A stretch of DNA of 14,547 bases from Desulfobacteraceae bacterium (GTDB taxonomy: Bacteria; Desulfobacterota; DSM-4660; Desulfatiglandales; Desulfatiglandaceae): assembly GCA_013203065.1 (NCBI GenBank), contig JABMQV010000054.1, positions 1-14,547 on the forward strand. The letters run 5' to 3'. Position 1 is the first letter of the stretch; each line of letters begins with the position of its first letter. Of this stretch, positions 7,085 to 14,547 are shown piece by piece. Both the position numbers and the translations under genes were made by a program. The notes under the pieces were generated by a model. That model did not search any database. It was not told where the DNA came from and saw only the letters and a list, made by a program, of their open reading frames with translations.

Positions 7085-8053
7085 TTAGCCGGTATGAGGC
7101 CCCAATCTAGGAAGGACCAGGGCATCACAGGCCGAATAGGGATCTGTCTTGCCCTCCACGATGGCCTGCACCGCCCCATCGAACTCACCCGTTTCAGTAA
7201 GCTTGCTGAGCACCTCTTGTATGAGCCGGTTCTTTACCATCTCCCCCAGTTCCTCCCGTACCTTGTCTTTGCTTTTCCTCAATGCCAACCCTTCGGTTGT
7301 CTCGATGAGGTACTTCTTGTGCTTCTCGATCTCTTCCAGAAACTCCGCAACCCCTCTGTCAATAATTGACTCAGTCTTCAGAATGGGCGGCTTCCATTTA
7401 CCCCCTTCATATTTCCTTTGATCCATCTCAATCATCAACCGAAGATCACTCAGGGTCCTATCCGTCCCTTCCCGATCTGCCTTGTTGATTAGAAAAATAT
7501 CACCGGTTTCAAGAATACCGGCTTTTATGGCCTGAATGTCATCTCCCATTCCCGGAATCACCACAATGACGGTTGTGTGGGCCGTCTTGACCACATCCAC
7601 CTCATCCTGGCCAACCCCGACTGTCTCAACGATAATGTAGTCCTTTCCCATTGCATCCAGGACATCGATGGCACTGCGGGTGGACTGTGTCAGTCCTCCG
7701 AAATGACCACGTGTGGCCAACGAACGGATAAACACGCCCGAATCCATGCTATGCCGCTGCATCCTCACCCGATCCCCCAGGATCGCCCCTCCACTGAAGG
7801 GGCTTGTGGGGTCAACGGCGAGGACACCCACGGTCTTATCTCTTTTTCTTATATGACTGAGCATCTGGTCCACCAATGTACTTTTCCCCACACCCGGCGC
7901 ACCGGTGATACCAATCACGTAGGCGTTCCCCGTGTATGGGTAAAGGCCCTTGAGGGTCTCCCTTACCTCGGGGATCCCATCATCTATATCCCGAATCAGT
8001 CGCGCCACAGATCTCACATCTCCGGCGACCACCTTTTCCACAACCTTGTCCAT
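7085..8053 (-). CDS. meaB: MeaB/ArgK-type G3E-like GTPase, chaperone of B12-dependent acyl-CoA mutase
   Basis: A 322-residue cytoplasmic P-loop GTPase. MeaB proteins gate cobalamin loading and protect B12-dependent acyl-CoA mutases from inactivation. Seen in order: Walker A GAPGVGKST (51-59), the family block DPTSPFSGGAILGDRVRM (81-98), ETVGVGQDE (143-151) around the switch/Walker B region, and the guanine-specificity motif NKAD (190-193). Length is normal and the C-terminal dimerisation arm is present. It starts 9 bp after the B12-binding subunit gene ends, with GAGGTGAAG as ribosome-binding site. This direct linkage implies that it serves the mutase encoded just upstream. The old 'ArgK kinase' label of this family should not be used. 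Confidence 0.95.
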   Translation of the reverse strand: MDKVVEKVVAGDVRSVARLIRDIDDGIPEVRETLKGLYPYTGNAYVIGITGAPGVGKSTLVDQMLSHIRKRDKTVGVLAVDPTSPFSGGAILGDRVRMQRHSMDSGVFIRSLATRGHFGGLTQSTRSAIDVLDAMGKDYIIVETVGVGQDEVDVVKTAHTTVIVVIPGMGDDIQAIKAGILETGDIFLINKADREGTDRTLSDLRLMIEMDQRKYEGGKWKPPILKTESIIDRGVAEFLEEIEKHKKYLIETTEGLALRKSKDKVREELGEMVKNRLIQEVLSKLTETGEFDGAVQAIVEGKTDPYSACDALVLPRLGPHTG

Positions 8054-8062
8054 AGTCTATCT

Positions 8063-8467
8063 TCACCTCGGTTTCACATTTTCTTCTACCCATTTGACGA
8101 TCTCCTTCAAGGTCGTCCCGGGGGTAAAAATCTTTTTAATGCCTATCTCTTTGAGCATCTCAATATCCTCGTCAGGGACAATCCCCCCTCCGCACACAAC
8201 AATATCATCGGCCCCCCTCTCCCGTAAAAGCTCGACGGTCCTTGGAAACAGATATTTGTGTGCCCCGGCCAGACTGGAAAGTCCTATCATATCCACATCT
8301 TCCTGAATAGCAGCCTCAACAATCTCTTCAGGTGTCTGATGAAGCCCCGTGTAGACCACCTCAAACCCGGCATCACGATATGCCCTGGCAATAATCCTTG
8401 CCCCTCGATCATGCCCATCCAGGCCCGGTTTGGCCACCATTACCCTAGTTCTCCTCTTTTGTTTCAT
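8063..8467 (-). CDS. icmB: B12-binding small subunit of acyl-CoA mutase (probable isobutyryl-CoA mutase small subunit)
   Basis: A 134-residue Rossmann-like cobalamin-binding subunit. It has the base-off/His-on motif DxHxxG (D17, H19, G22 in GLDGHDRG), SxL at 64-66 (SSLAG) and GGG at 93-95, the three loops that hold the corrin and the dimethylbenzimidazole tail. The histidine is the lower axial ligand to cobalt. The size equals that of separate small subunits of isobutyryl-CoA and 2-hydroxyisobutyryl-CoA mutases; archaeal-type methylmalonyl-CoA mutases are split in the same way. The ATG at 8467 has GAGAGG 6 bases upstream, while a GTG two codons earlier sits too close to it. It lies 46 bp after the large subunit gene and 9 bp before meaB. 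The icm name depends on the large-subunit residues described there. Confidence 0.85.
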   Translation of the reverse strand: MKQKRRTRVMVAKPGLDGHDRGARIIARAYRDAGFEVVYTGLHQTPEEIVEAAIQEDVDMIGLSSLAGAHKYLFPRTVELLRERGADDIVVCGGGIVPDEDIEMLKEIGIKKIFTPGTTLKEIVKWVEENVKPR

Positions 8468-8513
8468 AAACACCTCTCACATGGATCCCTGAACCAGCGG
8501 ATTTCCCAAATCC

Positions 8514-10199
8514 TCAATAGATACCCGGATCCCTATACACCCCAAAGGTCTCCCGGAAAACGTCACAAATCTCCTGGAGTGTCGCATGGGCCTTGACTGC
8601 CTCCACGAGGGATTCCATGGTATTTTCGTCTCCGGCGCAGGCCTCGCCCACTCTTTCAAGACCCGCCCTCACCTGCCCATGATCACGCTCATTCTTGATC
8701 CGATTGGTTTTCTCAATCTGGAGCCTTTCCAACTCCTCGTCTATTTCGATGACCTCCACCGGGATTTCTTCGGACATGACATATTTGTTTACCCCCACGA
8801 CAGTTCTCTCATTCCCTTCGATCTGTCTCTGGTAATGATAGGCCGCATCGGCAATCTCCAGCTGGGGATAGTTTTTCTCTATCGCGGCAAGCATTCCGCC
8901 CATATCATCGATCCTTTGAATAATTTCGAATGCCTCTTCCTCCATCTGGTTGGTCAACGTCTCAACAAAATAGGACCCGCCCAGGGGATCGATGGTATTG
9001 GCAACACCAGACTCCTCTGCAATAATCTGTTGGGTCCTCAGGGCGATGGTGGCGGCCTCCTCGGTGGGTATGGCCAAGACCTCATCAAGCGAGTTGGTGT
9101 GAAGAGATTGGGTACCTCCCAAGACCGCTGCCAGCGCCTGGAGAGAAGTTCTCACCACATTATTGTATGCCTGTTGGGCCGTAAGGGAACATCCGGCCGT
9201 CTGGGTGTGAAACCGCAACCACCAGGATCTGGGATCTTGCGCCTTAAACCTCTCCTTCATAATTCTTGCCCACATCCTTCTGGCCGCGCGGAACTTGGCG
9301 ATCTCTTCGAAAAAATCCAGATGGGAGTTGAAAAAAAAGGAAAACCGGGGGGCAAAATCATCCACGTTAAGGCCCCTTTCAACAGCCGCCTCAGTATACG
9401 CAATCCCGTCGGCAAGGGTGAACGCCAACTCCTGAACCGCAGTGGAACCGGCCTCCCTGATATGGTATCCGCTGATACTGATGGTGTTCCATCTCGGTAC
9501 CTGCTTTATCCCGAATTCCACCGTATCCGTAATCAGGCGGACCGAGGGTTCCGGGGGGCACATAAAGGTCTTCTGCGCGACAAACTCCTTGAGCATGTCG
9601 TTCTGAATGGTCCCGCCTATACGCTTTCTGTCTATCCCCCGCTTCTCTGCCATGGCTATATACATGGCCCAGATCACCGGCGCCGGCGGATTGATGGTCA
9701 TGGAGGTGGTGATCTCGTCGATGGGAAGCCCCTCAAACAGATCCTCCATATCTTTCAGGGTATCGATGGCAACCCCGCACTTTCCGGCCTCCCCCCTGGC
9801 TTTGGGTGAATCCGTGTCGTATCCCATCAACGTGGGCATATCAAATGCCGTGGAAAGCCCTGTCTGACCCTCCTTTACCAAGTGGTGAAAACGCTGGTTG
9901 GTATCCGTTGGACTCCCGAGACCCGCGAACATCCTCATGGTCCATAGCCGCCCTCGATACATGGAGGGCTGGACCGCGCGCGTAAAGGGATATTCGCCTG
10001 GAAAGCCAATGTCTCTAGGGAAATCCTGATCTTTAATATCGGACGGGGTGTAGATCCGGTTGATTACCCTGTCTGACACAGTGGAGAACCTCTCCAGCCG
10101 CTCTGACCTGGCGGAAAATACCTTCTCAAGCCGCTCTTGCCATCTCTTGTAACCCTTTTTTATGTCCCCAAATACCTTTTGATCAAACGTCAAGGGCAT
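8514..10199 (-). CDS. icmA: B12-dependent acyl-CoA mutase large subunit, isobutyryl-CoA mutase-like
   Basis: A 561-residue TIM-barrel subunit of a coenzyme-B12 carbon-skeleton mutase. Family blocks are clear: [20 protein letters not shown] (70-89), [10 protein letters not shown] (119-128), [11 protein letters not shown] (196-206), [11 protein letters not shown] (241-251, with the conserved Tyr245-His246), and [13 protein letters not shown]. Methylmalonyl-CoA mutase uses a tyrosine (in RQYAGF) and an arginine (in MVRNTY) to hold the free carboxylate. Here the same positions are F91 (RMFAGLG) and Q209 (VAQKTF). Phe plus Gln is the pair reported for isobutyryl-CoA mutase. The 2-hydroxyisobutyryl-CoA enzyme has Ile and an extra Asp where this protein has F91 and A118. 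The likely reaction is isobutyryl-CoA to butyryl-CoA. Other non-carboxylated acyl-CoA substrates, or an alkylsuccinyl-CoA mutase of the alkane pathway, remain possible. AAAGGGGG precedes the ATG. Confidence 0.8.
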   Translation of the reverse strand: MPLTFDQKVFGDIKKGYKRWQERLEKVFSARSERLERFSTVSDRVINRIYTPSDIKDQDFPRDIGFPGEYPFTRAVQPSMYRGRLWTMRMFAGLGSPTDTNQRFHHLVKEGQTGLSTAFDMPTLMGYDTDSPKARGEAGKCGVAIDTLKDMEDLFEGLPIDEITTSMTINPPAPVIWAMYIAMAEKRGIDRKRIGGTIQNDMLKEFVAQKTFMCPPEPSVRLITDTVEFGIKQVPRWNTISISGYHIREAGSTAVQELAFTLADGIAYTEAAVERGLNVDDFAPRFSFFFNSHLDFFEEIAKFRAARRMWARIMKERFKAQDPRSWWLRFHTQTAGCSLTAQQAYNNVVRTSLQALAAVLGGTQSLHTNSLDEVLAIPTEEAATIALRTQQIIAEESGVANTIDPLGGSYFVETLTNQMEEEAFEIIQRIDDMGGMLAAIEKNYPQLEIADAAYHYQRQIEGNERTVVGVNKYVMSEEIPVEVIEIDEELERLQIEKTNRIKNERDHGQVRAGLERVGEACAGDENTMESLVEAVKAHATLQEICDVFRETFGVYRDPGIY

Positions 10200-10260
10200 G
10201 GCAAAACCCCCTTTCGATGGAATAGTGCCGATTGATACGTTTCAGTCTCCAATTCCCGGT

Positions 10261-11403
10261 TTACTTAATAAGATTTCTTGCGATTACCAACCGCATGATC
10301 TCATTGGTACCCTCATATATCTGGCATATCTTGGCATCCCTCATATGCCTCTCCATGGGATATTCCTTACAATACCCATAACCGCCCAGGACCTGAATTC
10401 CTTCCACAGAGGCCCTCATGGCGGCATCCGAGGCGTACATCTTTGCCATGGCTGCCGCTTTTTCATAAGGCTTTTTGTGATCCTCCAGCCATGCCGCCCT
10501 CAGGGTGAGGAGTTCGGCCGCGTCCAGCTCTGTCGCCATGTCTGCCAGTTTCCATTGAATGGCCTGGAAAGAAGATATGGGTTTGCCAAATTGTTCCCGT
10601 GTCTTGGCATACGCCACCGCTTCCTCAAGCACGGCCCTCCCGATCCCCACGGCCTGGGAGGCAATGCCTATTCGCCCGCCATCAAGTGTGGTGAGCATCT
10701 GCTTGAAGCCCCCGCCCTCCTCCCCCAGGAGGGCATCTGCAGGGACCCTGGCGTCTTCAAATACCAGTTCGGAGGTTCCGGAGGCACAGATACCCAACTT
10801 TTCCTCCACCCGGCCCACCTTAAACCCCGGGGTGTTATCAAGGTCCAGCACAAAAGAGCTGATCCCCTTGTACCCTTTTCCTTTTTCCGTAACCGCAGCG
10901 ATTACACCGTAGGATGCCACATTGCCGTTGGTGATAAATTTTTTCTCGCCGTTCATGACCCATCCATCTCCATCTCTCATGACGGTCGTCCGCATACCGG
11001 CCGGGTCTGAACCGGCCCCCGCCTCGGTCAGGCCATAGCACCCGAGCTTTTCCCCCGCCGCACACGGATAGAGATATTTCCTTTTCTGTTCATCTGTCCC
11101 ATAGGCATCCACCGGGAAACAGTATAGGGAGTTATTGACGGACATGATCACCCCGGTGGAGGCACATCCCTTTGAGATTTCTATAAGGGAAAGTACATAA
11201 CTCACATAATCCATTCCCCCGCCGCCATACTCCTCAGGCACAGCTATCCCCATCATCTTCAATTCACCCAACTGCTTCAGAATATCTACGGGATGTTCAT
11301 GGGTTTCATCCAGCTGGGCAGCCTTGGGCTTAATCTCGGCCTCTGCAAATCGCCGCGCCATATCTCGAACCATTTGTTGTTCTTCACTCAGGGTAAAGTC
11401 CAT
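10261..11403 (-). CDS. acyl-CoA dehydrogenase, butyryl-CoA type
   Basis: A 380-residue flavoprotein that would oxidise butyryl-CoA (or a similar short acyl-CoA) to the enoyl-CoA, with electrons passing to electron-transfer flavoprotein. It starts MDFTLSEEQQMVRDMARRFA and shows YGLTEAGAGSDPAG, LDGGRIGIASQAVGIGRA, LGGYGYCKEYPMERHMRDAK and the active-site block IYEGTNEI, with E364 at the catalytic-base position. The gene begins two bases after the enoyl-CoA hydratase stop codon, so translation is likely coupled. It is followed after 61 bp by the mutase large subunit, consistent with mutase product feeding this enzyme. It is clearly related to, but diverged from, the second dehydrogenase at 4840-5982. 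Chain length is inferred from context, not from residues. Confidence 0.93.
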   Translation of the reverse strand: MDFTLSEEQQMVRDMARRFAEAEIKPKAAQLDETHEHPVDILKQLGELKMMGIAVPEEYGGGGMDYVSYVLSLIEISKGCASTGVIMSVNNSLYCFPVDAYGTDEQKRKYLYPCAAGEKLGCYGLTEAGAGSDPAGMRTTVMRDGDGWVMNGEKKFITNGNVASYGVIAAVTEKGKGYKGISSFVLDLDNTPGFKVGRVEEKLGICASGTSELVFEDARVPADALLGEEGGGFKQMLTTLDGGRIGIASQAVGIGRAVLEEAVAYAKTREQFGKPISSFQAIQWKLADMATELDAAELLTLRAAWLEDHKKPYEKAAAMAKMYASDAAMRASVEGIQVLGGYGYCKEYPMERHMRDAKICQIYEGTNEIMRLVIARNLIK

Positions 11404-11405
11404 GG

Positions 11406-12194
11406 CTAAGTCAACTCCCCTTTGAATTCAGGTTTTCGCTTCTCCAGGAATGCACTCATGCCTTCAGTCGCATCCGGGCTGGCCTTACATAGCGCAAAGG
11501 CGTCGGCTTCCATATAACACCCCGAGGTCAAGTCAACGTCAAAGCCCCGGTCTATACAGCGTTTGGCCGCCCGCAGGGATACCTTTCCTTTGCCAGCCAT
11601 GAGATTGGCCGTCTTCAGGGTCTCTTCCCACAGCTTACCGTGCGGGAACACCCGGTTTACAAGGCCAATCTCCTTTGCTTCCTGGGCGCTGATCATCATC
11701 CCGGTCATACAGAGTTCCTTTGCCATGGCCTTTCCCACCAGTCGAGAAAGCCGCTGGGTCCCTCCAAATCCCGGTATGATTCCCAGATTGATCTCGGGCT
11801 GACCGAATTTGGCATTTTCCGAGGCATAGATGAAATCGCAGGCCATGGCGATCTCGGTCCCTCCTCCCAAGGCAAAACCATTTACGCAGGCGATTACGGG
11901 GATCGGCAAATTCTCCAGCCGGAAGAGGAGCTTATGCCCGCCCCGTGAAAATTTACGGCCTTCAAGGGGTGAAAGTTTCACCATATAGGCGATGTCCGCC
12001 CCCGCCACAAAGGCCTTTTCACCTTCACCGGTGAGGACAAGCACCCTCACAGCGGAATCCGCTTCAATCTTATCCAGGGCGTCACCGACCTCTTCCAGGA
12101 CACCCGGATTAATGGCGTTCAATGCCTTGGGCCGGTTGAACCTTATGACCGCCACATTCGCTTCTATCTCAAGTATAATATTTTCGTACGACAT
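11406..12194 (-). CDS. enoyl-CoA hydratase (crotonase family)
   Basis: A 262-residue cytoplasmic crotonase-family enzyme, probably hydrating crotonyl-CoA to 3-hydroxybutyryl-CoA. The oxyanion-hole blocks are AFVAGADI (61-68) and NGFALGGGTEIAMACD (105-120). Both catalytic glutamates of true hydratases are present: E114 in GGGTE and E134 in GQPEINLG, followed by GIIPGFGGTQRL. The C-terminal SAFLEKRKPEFKG is also typical of short-chain hydratases. Two glutamates and the close match to classic hydratases favour hydratase over other crotonase activities. GGGGAG lies about 6 bases before the ATG. It sits between a thiolase gene (85-bp gap with a heptamer repeat) and an acyl-CoA dehydrogenase gene (2-bp gap). 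Confidence 0.93.
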   Translation of the reverse strand: MSYENIILEIEANVAVIRFNRPKALNAINPGVLEEVGDALDKIEADSAVRVLVLTGEGEKAFVAGADIAYMVKLSPLEGRKFSRGGHKLLFRLENLPIPVIACVNGFALGGGTEIAMACDFIYASENAKFGQPEINLGIIPGFGGTQRLSRLVGKAMAKELCMTGMMISAQEAKEIGLVNRVFPHGKLWEETLKTANLMAGKGKVSLRAAKRCIDRGFDVDLTSGCYMEADAFALCKASPDATEGMSAFLEKRKPEFKGELT

Positions 12195-12211
12195 CCCTCA
12201 CTCCCCTTTTT

Positions 12212-12295
12212 GGATTTATAATTTACGATCGATGATTGACGAATGTTGGTCGACCTGTTCAATCAACAATCTACAATCATCAATCGCCAATCTCT
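12212..12295. repeat. paired heptamer repeat around a GGTCGACC palindrome
   Basis: Five perfectly phased heptamers AATCNNN run from 12261 to 12295. On the other side of the 8-bp palindrome GGTCGACC (12247-12254) lie about five degenerate heptamers close to GATTNAY (12212-12246), in part the reverse complement (TGATTGA on the left pairs with TCAATCA on the right). It fills the 85-bp gap between the thiolase and hydratase genes, and the last four codons plus the stop of the thiolase lie within the array. Confidence 0.55.
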
Positions 12296-13566
12296 AACAC
12301 CGTTGCCATGCCCTGCCCGCCGCCGATACAAAGCGAGGCCAGACCCAGATCATGGCCGCCTCTTAACATCACGCCTATAAGGGTCAGTATGATTCTGGCG
12401 CCCGTACACCCTATGGGATGGCCGATAGAGACCCCGCTGCCATGAACATTTGTCTTTTCCACATCGCATTTGAGTTCCCGCATGCATGCGACGGCCTGAG
12501 CCGCAAAGGCCTCATTGAGTTCGATGGCACCAAAATCGTCAATGGTAAGGCCCTCTTTCTCAAAGATCTTTCTTACGGCCGGAATGGGTCCCAGTCCCAT
12601 ATAGGCCGGGTCAATTCCAGCATACGCACAGGCCTTTATCTTGACCAGGGGTTTCAAGCCCAGTTCCTTTGCCTTGTCAGCGGACATAAGGAGCAGGGCC
12701 GCAGCCGCATCGTTGATACCGGAGGCATTTCCGGCGGTGACGGTGCCATCCTCCTTGAATGCCGGGCGAAGCTTTCCCATCTTTTCTGCACTGGTATCCA
12801 TGGGCCTTTCATCCATATCAAATACAACCGGGTCCCCCTTTCTCTGGGGGATCACCACCGGCACGATTTCATCGGTGAAGAGCCCATCGGCAATCGCCTT
12901 TCTTGCACGCTGGTGGCTCAGTGCCCCGAGTTCATCCTGTTCTTGTCGTGAAATGCCATATTTCTCAACGATGTTCTCGGCCGTTATGCCCATATGGTAG
13001 CCATAAAAAATTTCAAACAGCCCGTCAAAGACCATCAAGTCTATCAGCTCGGCATTATTCATACGGGCCCCCCATCGGGCTGCTGGCAGGGTATAGGGAA
13101 TCAGACTCATATTTTCCATTCCGCCCGCCAGGATCACCTGGGCATCCCCTGCCCGGATGGCCTGAGTTGCCAGCGCTACCGCCTTCATTCCCGATGCGCA
13201 CACCTTGTTGACAGTAAAGGCACTGGTCTCCTTGGATACCCCCGCCCTGATCATGGCCTGCCTGGCCACATTCTGTCCCTGACCGGCCCCCACCACGTTT
13301 CCCATGATTACTTCATCAACCTGAACGGGTTGATGGGAATCGTCATAATCATACCCCTCTTTCTCAAGTTCAATCATCCCAAGGCCCTTAAGCCCGTCGG
13401 GTTCAAACCGTGTCAGTGCGTCTGATGCCACGGGTTTCAAATTGACCTTATTGAGGCTTTCCCTCAGTACCAGGGCGCCCAGTTCAACAACCGGCGTGCC
13501 CTTCAAGGCGCCGCCGAAGTTCCCGACCGGCGTCCTTGCGCCAGAGACAATCACCACATCCGTCAT
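12280..13566 (-). CDS. acetyl-CoA acetyltransferase-family thiolase with an N-terminal insertion
   Basis: A 428-residue thiolase that would cleave acetoacetyl-CoA (or a longer 3-ketoacyl-CoA) to acetyl-CoA, or condense in reverse. The catalytic triad is complete: nucleophile C123 in NKVCASGMKAV, H383 in GHPIGCTGARI, and C413 in LCIGGGQGMA, with NEAFAAQ also present. Compared with the usual ~393 residues it is longer because of about 34 extra residues between roughly 47 and 80, rich in acidic residues and containing GYDYDDSHQP, just before the standard VDEVIMGN strand. AAGGAGAG precedes the ATG. It lies 27 bp downstream of a second thiolase gene. Its extreme C-terminus (EIGD) is encoded by a heptamer repeat that continues into the following gap. 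Confidence 0.92.
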   Translation of the reverse strand: MTDVVIVSGARTPVGNFGGALKGTPVVELGALVLRESLNKVNLKPVASDALTRFEPDGLKGLGMIELEKEGYDYDDSHQPVQVDEVIMGNVVGAGQGQNVARQAMIRAGVSKETSAFTVNKVCASGMKAVALATQAIRAGDAQVILAGGMENMSLIPYTLPAARWGARMNNAELIDLMVFDGLFEIFYGYHMGITAENIVEKYGISRQEQDELGALSHQRARKAIADGLFTDEIVPVVIPQRKGDPVVFDMDERPMDTSAEKMGKLRPAFKEDGTVTAGNASGINDAAAALLLMSADKAKELGLKPLVKIKACAYAGIDPAYMGLGPIPAVRKIFEKEGLTIDDFGAIELNEAFAAQAVACMRELKCDVEKTNVHGSGVSIGHPIGCTGARIILTLIGVMLRGGHDLGLASLCIGGGQGMATVLEIGD

Positions 13567-13593
13567 AAGCTCTCTCCTTATATACCTCGATAA

Positions 13594-14547
13594 CTATTCC
13601 TCGTTGTAAACCACCAGCGTCACGGCCTCGCCACCCCCCAGGCAGAGGGAAGCCTCTCCGATGGCTGCGCCCCTGTCCTTCATGGCATAGATAAGACTGG
13701 TCAAGATTCTCGCACCGCTTGCCCCGATGGGATGGCCCAGGGATACGGATCCACCATGAACATTCAGCTTCCGCGGATCTATCTTTAGTTCATTGCTGAC
13801 GGCGACAGAAGAAGAACTGAAGGCCTCGTTTATCTCATGGAGATCCACGTCCTCCACCTTGAGACCATCCTTTGCCAGGACCCTGGGTATTGAGAATATG
13901 GGTGCCACAAGGACATATTTCATATCAATCCCCGCTGCCCCCTGCGCGCCCACACGTACCATGGGTTTACACCCCAGTTCATCCGCCTTTTCACGGGCCA
14001 TGAGCACAAGGGCCGAACTCCCGTCACTTATCTTGGATGCATTCCCCGCCGTCACCTTGCCGTCTTTCTTAAAGGCCGGCCGAAGCCTGGCCAGGCCCTC
14101 TGCAGTCGCCTCAGGCTTTCGCCAGGGGATTTCATCCGCATCAAAGATCTTTGGCTCCCCTTTCCTGACCGGAACACTTACGGGTACAATCTCATCCTTG
14201 AATTTCCCCCCTTCGATGGCCTTCCATGTCCTTTCATAGGAATTTAGTGCAAATGCATCCATATCCTCCCTGGTCACACCATATTTTTCCGCCACCAGTT
14301 CTGCACTCATTCCCATATGAAAATCATTTACATGGTCCCAAAGGCCGTCATGGACCATAGCATCAAGGGCCGTTCCATTGTTCATCCGATAACCGGTTCT
14401 TGCCTTTTGAAGCATGTAGGGGCAGAGATTCATGTTTTCAAATCCCCCGGCCACGACCACATCGGCATCGTCACACCGGATCGCCTGAGCAGCAAGCATT
14501 ACAGCCTTAAGACCTGATCCGCAGACCTTGTTTACCGTAATGGCACC
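13594..14547 (-). CDS. second thiolase of the acetyl-CoA acetyltransferase family, N-terminus cut by right edge
   Basis: The 317 visible residues start at GAITVNKVCGSGLKAV, so the catalytic cysteine is included and roughly the first 80-120 residues lie outside the window. The frame is open to the last base. The histidine block GHPIGASGARI and the second cysteine in SLCLGGGEAV are present. Where most thiolases read NEAFAAQ this one has NEAFSSSS, and the C-terminal glycine block is followed by EAV instead of QG, so substrate preference may differ from the neighbouring thiolase. The two are clear paralogues (shared MNNG/MNNA, HMG and GNAS blocks) but diverged, and do not look like a recent duplication. 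It is the first visible gene of the mutase/beta-oxidation run; the promoter lies beyond the window. Confidence 0.92.
   Translation of the reverse strand, partial: GAITVNKVCGSGLKAVMLAAQAIRCDDADVVVAGGFENMNLCPYMLQKARTGYRMNNGTALDAMVHDGLWDHVNDFHMGMSAELVAEKYGVTREDMDAFALNSYERTWKAIEGGKFKDEIVPVSVPVRKGEPKIFDADEIPWRKPEATAEGLARLRPAFKKDGKVTAGNASKISDGSSALVLMAREKADELGCKPMVRVGAQGAAGIDMKYVLVAPIFSIPRVLAKDGLKVEDVDLHEINEAFSSSSVAVSNELKIDPRKLNVHGGSVSLGHPIGASGARILTSLIYAMKDRGAAIGEASLCLGGGEAVTLVVYNEE

Noticed and set aside
8586..9809. 407-codon open frame on the plus strand, antisense to the mutase large subunit
   Set aside because: It lies entirely opposite a well-conserved gene and its translation shows no recognisable domain; a shadow of codon bias.
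8063..10199. Standard methylmalonyl-CoA mutase for propionate oxidation
   Set aside because: The carboxylate-binding Tyr and Arg are replaced by Phe and Gln, and epimerase and carboxyltransferase genes are absent nearby; kept only as an alternative.
10198..11010. 270-codon open frame on the plus strand opposite the acyl-CoA dehydrogenase
   Set aside because: Antisense shadow of a conserved gene, with no domain pattern.

Overview
The window looks like chromosomal DNA from an anaerobic Deltaproteobacterium/Desulfobacterota, possibly a sulfate reducer or syntroph. This rests on three things: a siroheme-decarboxylase (Ahb) gene of the siroheme-dependent haem pathway, a split B12-dependent acyl-CoA mutase with a MeaB chaperone, and a dense set of fatty-acid beta-oxidation genes. 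It is an inference from gene content; no rRNA or other taxonomic marker is present. I see no tRNA, CRISPR array, insertion sequence or phage gene.

Layout. (1) 1-1928, minus strand: a short DUF1992 gene, then livM and the start of livH, two branched-chain amino-acid ABC permeases (livH runs off the left edge). (2) 2113-4187, plus strand: an AhbB-type siroheme decarboxylase subunit and hemL, separated by a 329-bp gap that holds an inverted-repeat element made of 8-bp units. (3) 4211-7007, minus strand: a glycine-rich membrane stress-type protein, an acyl-CoA dehydrogenase, an XRE-cupin regulator and a 77-residue membrane protein. (4) 7085-14547, minus strand: a long tightly spaced gene run read in the order thiolase (cut by the right edge), thiolase, enoyl-CoA hydratase, acyl-CoA dehydrogenase, mutase large subunit, mutase B12 subunit, MeaB GTPase.

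The most interesting point is the mutase. It would normally be labelled methylmalonyl-CoA mutase. However, at the two positions that recognise the substrate carboxylate it has Phe (F91) and Gln (Q209) instead of Tyr and Arg, the pair reported for isobutyryl-CoA mutase. Its 561 + 134 residue split also matches isobutyryl-CoA mutase. Together with butyryl-CoA-type dehydrogenase, crotonase and thiolase genes in the same run, the locus reads as a module that would isomerise isobutyryl-CoA to butyryl-CoA and oxidise it to two acetyl-CoA (or run in reverse). Only a 3-hydroxyacyl-CoA dehydrogenase and the electron-transfer flavoprotein are missing from the window. No methylmalonyl-CoA epimerase or carboxyltransferase is seen, which also argues against a plain propionate pathway.

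Regulation may involve the XRE-cupin protein, which lies between the mutase run and a second acyl-CoA dehydrogenase. Short inverted repeats upstream of three of the region-3 genes are listed as candidate operators with low confidence. No convincing rho-independent terminator was found, including in the 23-bp gap between the convergent hemL and stress-protein genes.
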